From NCBI GenBank assembly GCA_964400785.1, contig CAYNWB010000013.1, forward strand, positions 1 through 48,433: a DNA stretch of 48,433 nucleotides, in the 5' to 3' direction. Of this stretch, positions 13,743 through 20,993 are shown piece after piece. Under the pieces are notes generated by a model. The model was not told the origin of the DNA. It did not search any database and was given only the letters and a program-made list of their open reading frames with translations. The position numbers and the translations under genes were made by a program. The first letter of the stretch is position 1, and each line of letters opens with the position of its first letter. The DNA is from CAVQGZ01 sp964400785. GTDB taxonomy: Bacteria > Actinomycetota > Actinomycetes > Jiangellales > Jiangellaceae.

Positions 13743-14430
13743 GTCTACTGAAGCGTCTCTCGCCGCACGGGCCGCCGTCCATGCAGCTCTGGGCGATCCC
13801 ACTCGCTTGGCGATCGTGGACGCCCTGCGTCTCGGTGACGCCTCGCCAGGTGCGCTGGCCGGCAGTCTCGGCATCGCCGGCAACCTGCTCGCCCACCACG
13901 TCCGGGTGCTGGAGACGGCCGGGGTGCTGACTCGCGTCAGGTCCGAAGCCGATCGCCGGCGCTCCTACCTGCGGCTGCGGCAGCAGGCCCTGGTGCAGAT
14001 CGATCCGCTGGCCCCGCTGAGTGCTCCACGCGTCGTGTTCGTCTGCACCCACAACTCTGCCCGGTCGCAGCTGGCAACCGCCTTGTGGCGCCAGCGCAGC
14101 GACGTCCCCGTCGCCTCCGGTGGAACTCGACCCGCACGCCGCGTCCACCCGCGAGCAGTCGCTGCCGCACGCAGGCACTCCCTGCACCTCGACCGTGTGC
14201 GGCCCACGCAGGTCGCCGGGCTGCTGGACGAGCGCGACCTGGTCGTCACCGTCTGCGACGGCGCTCGTGAGGAGCTCGACGACGCCCTCTCGCGGCGGGT
14301 CGCCCCCACGCTGCACTGGTCGATCCCCGACCCCGCACGCCACGACTCCGACGATGCGTTCGAGGCGGCCTTCAGAGCCGTCGCAGAGCGCATCGCGTCA
14401 CTCGCTCCCGCCGTCCACCTCACCCACTGA
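13741..14430 (+). CDS. ArsR-ArsC fusion: winged-helix regulator joined to a low-molecular-weight phosphatase-type arsenate reductase domain
   Basis: The 229-residue protein has an ArsR-like winged helix (about 5-85; LAHHVRVLETAGVLTRVR) with no Cys, then a phosphatase/ArsC domain from about 96 with P-loop Cys102-x5-Arg108 (CTHNSARS), a second Cys172 (VTVCDGA) and the general-acid loop IPDP (195-198). Fusions of this type are known in actinobacteria. The regulator half lacks a metal site, so it may sense through the catalytic domain. The next two genes encode separate ArsC enzymes. Confidence 0.9.
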   Translation: MSTEASLAARAAVHAALGDPTRLAIVDALRLGDASPGALAGSLGIAGNLLAHHVRVLETAGVLTRVRSEADRRRSYLRLRQQALVQIDPLAPLSAPRVVFVCTHNSARSQLATALWRQRSDVPVASGGTRPARRVHPRAVAAARRHSLHLDRVRPTQVAGLLDERDLVVTVCDGAREELDDALSRRVAPTLHWSIPDPARHDSDDAFEAAFRAVAERIASLAPAVHLTH

Positions 14431-14442
14431 GGAGTGCTGTCT

Positions 14443-14859
14443 GTGTCTGCCGATCGTCCCGTGCTGCTGTTCGCCTGCATCCACAACTCGGGGCGCAGCG
14501 TCGCTGCCGAGGTGCTTGCCCGGCACTACGGCGCAGACCAGGTCGTGGCCTCGTCCGCCGGCAGCGAGCCGGGCAGCGGGGTCAACCCTGCTGTGGCCGC
14601 TGTGCTCGCCGAGCGGGGGCTGACTGTCGACGATCACGCTCCCACGCTGCTCACCCCGGACGGCGTGCAGCAGGCCGACGTCGTCATCACGATGGGATGT
14701 GGCGAGACGTGTCCCGTCTTTCCCGGCAAGCGCTACGAGGACTGGCAGGTCGACGACCCCAAGGGTCAGGACATGTCGACAGTTCGTCGCATCGTCGACG
14801 ACGTCGACGCGCGGGTGCGAGCGCTGCTGGCCGACCTCGACGTCCCCGTTCTCCCCTGA
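14443..14859 (+). CDS. arsC: Arsenate reductase, low-molecular-weight phosphatase fold
   Basis: The 138-residue protein has P-loop Cys12-x5-Arg18 (CIHNSGRS), Cys86 and Cys90 in TMGCGETCPVFPGK, and DDPKGQD as the acid loop. The paired MGCG-x2-C segment is the shuttle region of thioredoxin- or mycothiol-linked ArsC. GTG 14443 is chosen because GGAG (14431-14434) is 8 nt upstream; GTG 14434 would overlap that site. It reduces arsenate to arsenite in the cytoplasm. It lies 12 bp after the fusion gene. Confidence 0.92.
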   Translation: MSADRPVLLFACIHNSGRSVAAEVLARHYGADQVVASSAGSEPGSGVNPAVAAVLAERGLTVDDHAPTLLTPDGVQQADVVITMGCGETCPVFPGKRYEDWQVDDPKGQDMSTVRRIVDDVDARVRALLADLDVPVLP

Positions 14860-14905
14860 TCCTGCCGCATCCCATCCTGCCGTCACCCACGAAAGGGCCC
14901 CGTCC

Positions 14906-15565
14906 GTGAACACCACTCGCTACCAGCGCCCCGACATCGCCCTGGACCAGCAGCAGGCCCTCGGGGCCGCCGCGACCAGGCTGCAGCGCGACTTCGACGG
15001 CACGTTCGGCGTCGAGACCATCGATCGATTTCTGCACTCGTCCTACGACGAGTTCGCCGGACGGGCCACGGTGGCGAACTTCTTGCCCCTGATCGCCGAG
15101 AGGTTCGCCCGCCAACGCCTTCGCGCCCTGTCCAAGGTCGAGGGCAAGGCCCTGTCGGGCATCCCCACGGTGCTGTTCCTCTGCGTGCACAACGCCGGCC
15201 GCTCACAGATGGCACTCGGGTTCTTCACGCATCTCGCCGGCGACAACGCGGTCGCATGGTCGGGAGGGTCCGAGCCAGGCAGCGAGATCAACCCGATGGC
15301 CGTCCGGGCGATGGCGGAGCGGGGTATCGACATCACGCAGGAGTTCCCCAAGCCGTGGACCGAGGAGATCCTGCAGGCTGCCGATGTCGTCATCACGATG
15401 GGCTGCGGTGACGCCTGCCCGATCTACCCGGGCAAGCGCTACCTCGACTGGGACCTCGACGATCCATCGGGCCAGGACCTCGACTCCGTGCGTGTCATCC
15501 GTGACGACGTCGAACGACGCGTGCGGGGTCTGCTGGCCGAGCTCGACGTGGCCATCGCCACGTGA
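14906..15565 (+). CDS. arsC: Arsenate reductase with N-terminal three-helix domain (actinobacterial type)
   Basis: The 219-residue protein has an N-terminal helical domain (about 1-80) typical of actinobacterial ArsC/phosphatase-like proteins, then the ArsC domain with Cys93-x5-Arg99 (CVHNAGRS), Cys167 and Cys171 (TMGCGDACPIYPGK) and DDPSGQD. GTG 14906 has GAAAGG 9 bp upstream. The stop overlaps the aquaporin start (GTGA), coupling arsenate reduction to a channel. The N-terminal domain is thought to aid dimerisation or mycothiol/mycoredoxin use; that point is inferred from relatives. Confidence 0.93.
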   Translation: MNTTRYQRPDIALDQQQALGAAATRLQRDFDGTFGVETIDRFLHSSYDEFAGRATVANFLPLIAERFARQRLRALSKVEGKALSGIPTVLFLCVHNAGRSQMALGFFTHLAGDNAVAWSGGSEPGSEINPMAVRAMAERGIDITQEFPKPWTEEILQAADVVITMGCGDACPIYPGKRYLDWDLDDPSGQDLDSVRVIRDDVERRVRGLLAELDVAIAT

Positions 15566-16296
15566 TCTCGGCGGTTCTGCACCGTCGGCACGCCGCAGAG
15601 ACGGTTGGTACCGCCGTTCTGGTCGCCGCGGTCGTCGGCTCGGGGGTCATGGCCACGAACCTCACCGATGACACGGCCCTGGCCCTGCTGGTCAACGCGG
15701 TCGCCACCGTCGCCGTCCTAGGCGTGCTGATCTGGACACTCGGGCCGATCTCCGGCGCCCACTTCAACCCGGCCGTCACCCTGGTCGCCGCGAGTCGGCG
15801 AGAGATGCCACCAGGCCAGGCCGTCGGGTACGTGAGCGCGCAGCTGGTCGGGGCATCGGTAGGTGTGGTGCTGGCCAACGTGATGTTCGACCTGCCTGTC
15901 GTCGAGCTCTCCTCGACCGAGCGCACCGGAGCCGGCATCCTGCTCGGTGAGGTTGTCGCGACCGCGGGGCTGATCTGGGTGATCGGAGCACTGACCCGGA
16001 CCCGACTCGGACACCTGGGCCCGGTGCTGGTGCCCGCCTGGATCGGGGCCGCGTACTTCTTCACGTCCTCCACGTCGTTCGCCAACCCCGCGGTGACGTG
16101 GGGCCGCATGTTCACTGACACGTTCGCCGGTATCGCTGCCTCGTCGGCAGCGCTGTTCGTCGTCGCGCAGGTTCTCGGTGCCGCCATCGGCGCCGGTCTC
16201 ACCGAGCTGTTCCACCCTCGGCACGGTGTGGTGCCCGAGCCGCTGGACCTGCCCGACCCGGTTCACACGTCGCCGGTGGAGGAGAGGACGATGTGA
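15562..16296 (+). CDS. Aquaporin/aquaglyceroporin with altered selectivity filter, arsenic-linked
   Basis: The 244-residue, six-helix MIP protein has the two half-helix motifs HFNPAVT (Asn69) and FANPAVTWG (Asn175). The second NPA is normally followed by Arg, the filter residue; here it is Val178, which would widen the pore and remove charge. From memory, the arsenic-linked AqpS of Sinorhizobium has a similar Val. The GTG start overlaps the arsC stop, so arsenite made by ArsC could leave down its gradient through this channel. Confidence 0.92.
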   Translation: MISAVLHRRHAAETVGTAVLVAAVVGSGVMATNLTDDTALALLVNAVATVAVLGVLIWTLGPISGAHFNPAVTLVAASRREMPPGQAVGYVSAQLVGASVGVVLANVMFDLPVVELSSTERTGAGILLGEVVATAGLIWVIGALTRTRLGHLGPVLVPAWIGAAYFFTSSTSFANPAVTWGRMFTDTFAGIAASSAALFVVAQVLGAAIGAGLTELFHPRHGVVPEPLDLPDPVHTSPVEERTM

Positions 16297-16335
16297 CGGG
16301 CATCGTCGTGGCGTCGGCCAGTCTGCAGCAGCAGG

Positions 16336-16983
16336 TCACAGACCGCTGACTCCGGTAGACACCAACGCGAGCCCGATCAGGACGAGAACGATCGCCATGA
16401 CCGCGCTGCTGTGGCGCTGCAGCCAGGCCCGCACGTGGCCGAGCAGCCCGAGCGCCCGCTCGCCGGCCACGAGGTACGCCAGCAGCGGACCGGCCACGGT
16501 GACCGACGCGACGAGAGCGAAGGCCACCGTGGCCCCGATGGCCGAGGCGACGGCAAGGCCTGCCGAGCCGATGACGATGCCACCTGCGGCGGCGAGCACG
16601 ATGATCTTCGGGTTCGCCGCCGACAGCAGCAGGCCGAGCCGAAGTGCCGAGGAGGGGACGGCGGTGTCCAAGCCGGCCATCCACGCGGGCTGCTTGGGGT
16701 CCGCTCCGCGCGTGAGCCACTCCCGAGCACCGAGCACGACCAGCAGCAGCCCGAGCACCACTCGCGTCCACGACGCCCAGGTGGGTGGCTCGTCTGCGAG
16801 CTCGACCACCTCTGCGAGCAACGCGAACGTCGTCGTCGCGGCGGCGACACCGACGAACCAGCCGGTCAGGAAGCCTGCCGTGGTGGCCCGGGGGCGGGCC
16901 GTGAACAGCAGCAGGATCGCAGGGACCACGGGGAACGGCGAGGCTGCGATGGCCAGCGCGAGAGGCAGCAGGTCAGCCGGCAC
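16336..16983 (-). CDS. Sap/GAP-family (SfLAP) six-helix membrane protein
   Basis: The 215-residue protein has six predicted helices with the LysE-like pattern: SPFPVVPAILLLFTARPRATTAGFLTGW near the start and SAANPKIIVLAAAGG in the middle. This fits the sulfolipid-1-addressing (Sap/GAP) family of actinobacteria, some members of which are needed to export peptidolipids; most are unassigned. GTG 16983 is the only good start. It closes the arsenic island, facing the aquaporin gene with 39 bp between stops. Confidence 0.8.
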   Translation of the reverse strand: MPADLLPLALAIAASPFPVVPAILLLFTARPRATTAGFLTGWFVGVAAATTTFALLAEVVELADEPPTWASWTRVVLGLLLVVLGAREWLTRGADPKQPAWMAGLDTAVPSSALRLGLLLSAANPKIIVLAAAGGIVIGSAGLAVASAIGATVAFALVASVTVAGPLLAYLVAGERALGLLGHVRAWLQRHSSAVMAIVLVLIGLALVSTGVSGL

Positions 16984-17033
16984 GAGTCGTGGTCCTGGTC
17001 ACGAGGCCATCATGCCGCCCGGCGTCGCGTACT

Positions 17034-17045
17034 CTTCGTACGAAG
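17034..17045. promoter_or_regulatory. 12-bp perfect palindrome upstream of the helicase gene
   Basis: CTTCGTACGAAG is a perfect palindrome. It overlaps a -10-like TACTCT (17030-17035), which would give a leader of about 115 nt for the helicase gene. The position suits a repressor site; the regulator is unknown. Confidence 0.35.
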
Positions 17046-17113
17046 GCTCGATCCATCGGGTCTCTCGTGTGACTCAGCGCCGACAACCCGGTGCTCGCCT
17101 CTCGTTGACGTGT

Positions 17114-17132
17114 GAGCGGTCATGAGCCGCTC
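17114..17132 (+). promoter_or_regulatory. Leader hairpin before the helicase ribosome site
   Basis: GAGCGG (17114-17119) pairs with CCGCTC (17127-17132) across a 7-nt loop, 13 nt before the GAAGGA ribosome site. DEAD-box helicase genes are often controlled by structured leaders; here only the hairpin is visible. Confidence 0.3.
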
Positions 17133-17158
17133 CCCTTCCACGTCCGAAGGACACGCCA

Positions 17159-18340
17159 GTGCCCAGCACCTCCGTTCCCGCTCCCCCCGTCACCGCCGAG
17201 GTCGGCTTCGCCGCTCTCGGCGTCCCTCAGCCGCTCGTCGCCGCGCTGCGCGAGCAGGGCCGCACCACCGCCTTCCCCATCCAGGTCGCGACCCTGCCTG
17301 ACGCTCTGGCCGGTCGCGACGTGCTCGGCCGCGCCCGCACCGGCAGCGGCAAGACCATCGCCTTCGCGGTTCCGACGGTCGCCCGGCTGGCGGCCTCGCC
17401 GACCCGCAGACCCCATCGGCCACGGGCCCTCGTGCTGGTGCCGACGCGCGAGCTCGCCAACCAGGTGCAGCAGACCCTGCTGCCTCTGACTCGCGCCGTC
17501 GGTCTGCGCAGCATGACGATCTTCGGTGGGGTCTCGCAGGGGCCGCAGGTGACTGCTCTGCGCCGAGGCGTCGACATCTGCGTCGCCACCCCCGGACGCC
17601 TCGAAGACCTGATCGGCCAGGGCCACGTGCGTCTGGACGCCGTCGAAGTCACCGTCATCGACGAGGCCGACCACATGGCCGACCTGGGATTCCTGCCCGC
17701 CGTGCGCCGGCTGCTCGACCGAACGCCGCCGCGCACCCAGCGCCTGCTGTTCTCCGCCACCCTCGACGGTGACGTCGACGTGCTGGTGCGGCGCTACCTG
17801 CACGACCCGGCCAGGCACGCCGTCGACGAGGCGGAGTCGTCGGTCCCGGCCATGACGCACCGCCTGGTCACGGTCGACGCTGTGAACAAGGCTGCGGTCG
17901 TGCACGACCTGCTGGCCGGCCAGCCTCGCACCCTGGCATTCACCCGAACCAAGCACGCGGCCAAGAAGCTGGCACGGCGCCTCAGCGCGGCCGGCGTCCC
18001 GAGTGCTGACCTGCACGGCAACCTGTCCCAGGCCGCGCGCACGCGCAACCTGTCGGCCTTCCACGAGGGCCAGGTGCGGGTGCTCGTGGCGACCGACATC
18101 GCGGCGCGGGGCATCCACGTCGACGACGTCAACCTCGTCGTGCACGTGGACCCGCCTGCCGAGCACAAGGCCTACCTGCACCGCTCCGGGCGGACAGCGC
18201 GGGCGGGCAACGCCGGCACCGTCGTCACCGTGGCGACCCTCGACCAGCGCACCGCGGTGCGGACGCTGCTGCGCAGCGCCAAGGTGACCGCCGTCGAGCA
18301 GCACGTCACTCCTGCGGGGAGGCCCGCCCGCACGCGATGA
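17159..18340 (+). CDS. DEAD-box RNA helicase
   Basis: The 393-residue protein has the full DEAD-box set: Q motif region, ARTGSGKT (about 58-65), PTRELA, VIDEADHM, FSATL (SAT), and the C-terminal RecA domain with ATDIAARGIHV and HRSGRTARAG. It unwinds short RNA duplexes with ATP and is close to the RhlE/CsdA-type actinobacterial helicases without the long basic C-terminal tail. GTG 17159 has GAAGGA (17145-17150) upstream. The leader of about 175 bp holds a palindrome and a hairpin. Confidence 0.95.
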   Translation: MPSTSVPAPPVTAEVGFAALGVPQPLVAALREQGRTTAFPIQVATLPDALAGRDVLGRARTGSGKTIAFAVPTVARLAASPTRRPHRPRALVLVPTRELANQVQQTLLPLTRAVGLRSMTIFGGVSQGPQVTALRRGVDICVATPGRLEDLIGQGHVRLDAVEVTVIDEADHMADLGFLPAVRRLLDRTPPRTQRLLFSATLDGDVDVLVRRYLHDPARHAVDEAESSVPAMTHRLVTVDAVNKAAVVHDLLAGQPRTLAFTRTKHAAKKLARRLSAAGVPSADLHGNLSQAARTRNLSAFHEGQVRVLVATDIAARGIHVDDVNLVVHVDPPAEHKAYLHRSGRTARAGNAGTVVTVATLDQRTAVRTLLRSAKVTAVEQHVTPAGRPARTR

Positions 18341-18347
18341 TGGACCG

Positions 18348-18737
18348 GTGAGCGAGCGCAACGTCCTCGGTGGCGACCTCGAGCCCTGCGGTACCGACCC
18401 GATGACGGGGTTCTTCCGGGACGGAGGCTGCCGCACAGGGCCCCAGGACGCGGGCAGCCACACGATCTGCGCCGTCGTGACCCGCGAGTTTCTCGAGCAC
18501 CAACGCAGCATCGGCAACGACCTGTCGACCCCTGTGCCGCAGTACCGCTTTCCCGGGCTCGTCCCCGGCGACCGCTGGTGCGTGACCGCGGTCAACTGGG
18601 CCCGTGCCCACGCCGACGGGGTCGCAGCACCCGTGGTGCTCGCGAGCACCAACGAGGCGGTGCTGGGGGTGGTTCCGCTCGCGGTGCTGGCCGAGCACGC
18701 CGTGGACGTGCCCGCCGACCCCGGTTCGCTGGGCTAG
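18348..18737 (+). CDS. DUF2237 family protein
   Basis: The 129-residue protein begins RNVLGGDLEPCGTDPMTGFFRDGGC and contains CAVVTREFLEHQRSIGNDL and GDRWCVTAVNWARA, the conserved blocks of DUF2237, a small soluble family with several invariant Cys and acidic residues and no known reaction. GTG 18348 follows GATGAT (18336-18341) by 6 nt, so it may be transcribed as a leaderless message from within the end of the helicase gene. Confidence 0.93.
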   Translation: MSERNVLGGDLEPCGTDPMTGFFRDGGCRTGPQDAGSHTICAVVTREFLEHQRSIGNDLSTPVPQYRFPGLVPGDRWCVTAVNWARAHADGVAAPVVLASTNEAVLGVVPLAVLAEHAVDVPADPGSLG

Positions 18738-18749
18738 GCGGGGTACCGG

Positions 18750-20330
18750 CTAGGCCGTCAGGCCGAACACCCAGCCCACCAGAGTCATCGCCACCACGGT
18801 GATCAGCACGACGCCGATCAGGTTGAGCGCCACCCCGCCACGGGTCATCTGCCCGATGGTGACGTACCCGGAGCCGTAGGCGATCGCGTTCGGCGGGGTT
18901 GCGACGGGCAGCATGAAGGCACAGCTGGCGGCGATCGCCACCGGCACCGTGAGAACCAGCGGGTCGAGCCCCAGGCCCAGCGCTGCGCCCCCTGCCACTG
19001 GCAGGAACGTTGCGGCGGTGGCCGTGTTGCTGGTCAGCTCGGTCAGCAGGACGATCCCGGCGACGACGAGGGCCACGAGCAGCACGAGCGGTATCGCGTC
19101 CAGCCCGCTGACCTGCTCGCCGATCCAGGTGGACAGGCCGCTGGCCGTGAACTGCGCCGACAGCGCCAGCCCGCCCCCGAAGAGCAGCAGCACGCCCCAG
19201 GGCAGGGCGACGGCGGTGGCCCAGTCCAGCAGCCGCACCCCCCGGGCGGCCCCAGCCGGCAGCACGAACAGCAGAAGGCCGATGACGACGGCGATGCCGG
19301 CGTCGCTGATGAACGGGTCGTCCTGCAGCAGCGGCACCCCCACCCACGCGGTCGCGGCCAGGACGAAGACCGCCAGCACCCGCTTCTCGGCGCTCGAGGT
19401 GGGCCCGAGCTCAGAGATCTCCTCGGTCAGCAGGTCGTGACTGCCGACCAGCTGGTCGATCTCCGGCGTGTAGAGAACCTTGGTCAGCACGAACCACGTG
19501 ATGACGAGGAACACGACCGCCAGCGGGACGCCCACCAGCATCCACTGCCCGAAGCCGATGCTGACGTCGAACGTCTCGTCCATGTAGCCCACCAGCAGCG
19601 CATTCGGCGGGGTACCGATGATGGTGCCCAACGACCCGATCGAGGCCGCGTAGGCGATGCCGAGCATCAGGGCCGTGCCGAACCGGGACGAGATCACCGC
19701 CTGCTTCACCGAGGCCTCGGACGGCGCGCCGCCGGGGTCGGTCGGTGTGCCGTCTGCCTGCGGCGGTGCCACGATGAGAAGCACCGACACCGCTATGGGC
19801 AGCATCATCAGCGCGGTCGCGGTGTTGGACACCCACATGCTCAGAAAGCCCGTGGCGATCATGAAGCCCCCCACGACCATCGAGGGGTCGGTGCCCATCG
19901 CCCGCACGGTCAGCAGAGCGATCCTGCGGTGCAGGTTCCAGCGCTGCATCGCCAGCGCCAGCAGAAAGCCGCCCATGAACAAGAAGATGATGCTGTCGCC
20001 GTAGGAGGCCCCGACGTCCGCGATCTCTGCGTCGGTCAGCGCTGGGAAGACCGCCAGCGGCACGAGGGCGGTCGCCGGTATGGGGATCGCCTCGGTCATC
20101 CACCACAGGCCCATGAGAACCGCCGTGGCCGCGGTGAGCCGAGCGGCGTGGTCGAGGTCGGCGGGCAGCAGCACATAGGTTGCGCCGGCGCCGACGAGAC
20201 CCCCAGCGAGGCCGACCCAGCGTCGGCGAACCGCGGCCACCGCCAGTGCAGGGGCCCTCTCGCCTGGTGCCCGCTTCTCGATCGCCTCTCCTCGAGGACG
20301 TCCGTGCGGTGTCCACGGTACGCCGGGCAC
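18750..20330 (-). CDS. DASS/SLC13-family anion (dicarboxylate or sulfate):Na+ symporter
   Basis: The 526-residue membrane protein has about eleven helices and two SNT signatures in matching halves (WVSNTATALMMLP and LTSNTATAATFLP), TPPNAL in the first half and TPPNAIAYGSG in the second. This is the VcINDY/SdcS fold that moves C4-dicarboxylates, citrate or sulfate with Na+. The start is uncertain: GTG 20330 is used, GTG 20240 is possible, and a strong GAGGAG site lies before an in-frame ATC near 20282. It is divergent from the membrane Usp gene. Confidence 0.9.
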   Translation of the reverse strand: MPGVPWTPHGRPRGEAIEKRAPGERAPALAVAAVRRRWVGLAGGLVGAGATYVLLPADLDHAARLTAATAVLMGLWWMTEAIPIPATALVPLAVFPALTDAEIADVGASYGDSIIFLFMGGFLLALAMQRWNLHRRIALLTVRAMGTDPSMVVGGFMIATGFLSMWVSNTATALMMLPIAVSVLLIVAPPQADGTPTDPGGAPSEASVKQAVISSRFGTALMLGIAYAASIGSLGTIIGTPPNALLVGYMDETFDVSIGFGQWMLVGVPLAVVFLVITWFVLTKVLYTPEIDQLVGSHDLLTEEISELGPTSSAEKRVLAVFVLAATAWVGVPLLQDDPFISDAGIAVVIGLLLFVLPAGAARGVRLLDWATAVALPWGVLLLFGGGLALSAQFTASGLSTWIGEQVSGLDAIPLVLLVALVVAGIVLLTELTSNTATAATFLPVAGGAALGLGLDPLVLTVPVAIAASCAFMLPVATPPNAIAYGSGYVTIGQMTRGGVALNLIGVVLITVVAMTLVGWVFGLTA

Positions 20331-20384
20331 CCATGGGGACGCTCGGCCCTTACCCGCGCGGCCGAGCCCCGGCATGGTGGATGC

Positions 20385-20993
20385 ATGGCGGGTTCGACGT
20401 TCACGTGGGTGGCACTCGGGGTCTGGCTCGTGGGCGGGCTGGGCGGCTACTACTACCTGTATCGCCAAGGTCATCCCCACCCCGGCTGGCTGCTGGCGGC
20501 GATGATCCTGGGGCCCTTCTCGATGCTCGTCTTCACCGATCGAGTGGAGTCGGCGCCTGAGGTGCTCGTGCACGAGGGGGCACCGTCCACCGTCGCCCGC
20601 AAGGTGCTGGTGGGTATCGACGGCTCGCCGGAGTCCGAGCACGCCCTGGAACTGGCCCAGCGGGTGCTGGGCGACGAGCAGTGCTGCCTGGTGCTGTGCG
20701 AGGTCGTGGACTACGACACCGCCGAGCAACCGGGCGGCGCTGGCGTCGACGAGGCGACCACCCGGCTGCAGGACGCGGCTGCGCGCCTGGCCGGACGCGC
20801 CGTCTCGATCGAGGTGCTGGCCGGTCGCCCCGTGCAGGCCCTCGCCGAGGCGGCCGAGCGTCACGACGCCGAGATGATCGTCGTGGGCACGCGAGGCCGG
20901 GGGGTCTCGCGCCGGATGCTGGGCAGCGTCGCCGAAGGCTTGCTCACGGTGTCGACACGACCGGTGATGGTGACTCACCTCGGAACCGGGTGA
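20385..20993 (+). CDS. Membrane-anchored universal stress protein (UspA domain)
   Basis: The 202-residue protein has two N-terminal hydrophobic segments (about 6-22 and 32-50), with GGYYYLYRQGHPHPGW between them, then a UspA domain with KVLVGIDGSPESEHAL at its start and the ATP-site motif VVGTRGRGVSRRMLGSVAEGLL near the end. ATG 20385 follows CATGGT by 6 nt. The stop overlaps the P-type ATPase start (GTGA). The coupling suggests that it senses ATP or stress for the pump at the membrane. Confidence 0.9.
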   Translation: MAGSTFTWVALGVWLVGGLGGYYYLYRQGHPHPGWLLAAMILGPFSMLVFTDRVESAPEVLVHEGAPSTVARKVLVGIDGSPESEHALELAQRVLGDEQCCLVLCEVVDYDTAEQPGGAGVDEATTRLQDAAARLAGRAVSIEVLAGRPVQALAEAAERHDAEMIVVGTRGRGVSRRMLGSVAEGLLTVSTRPVMVTHLGTG

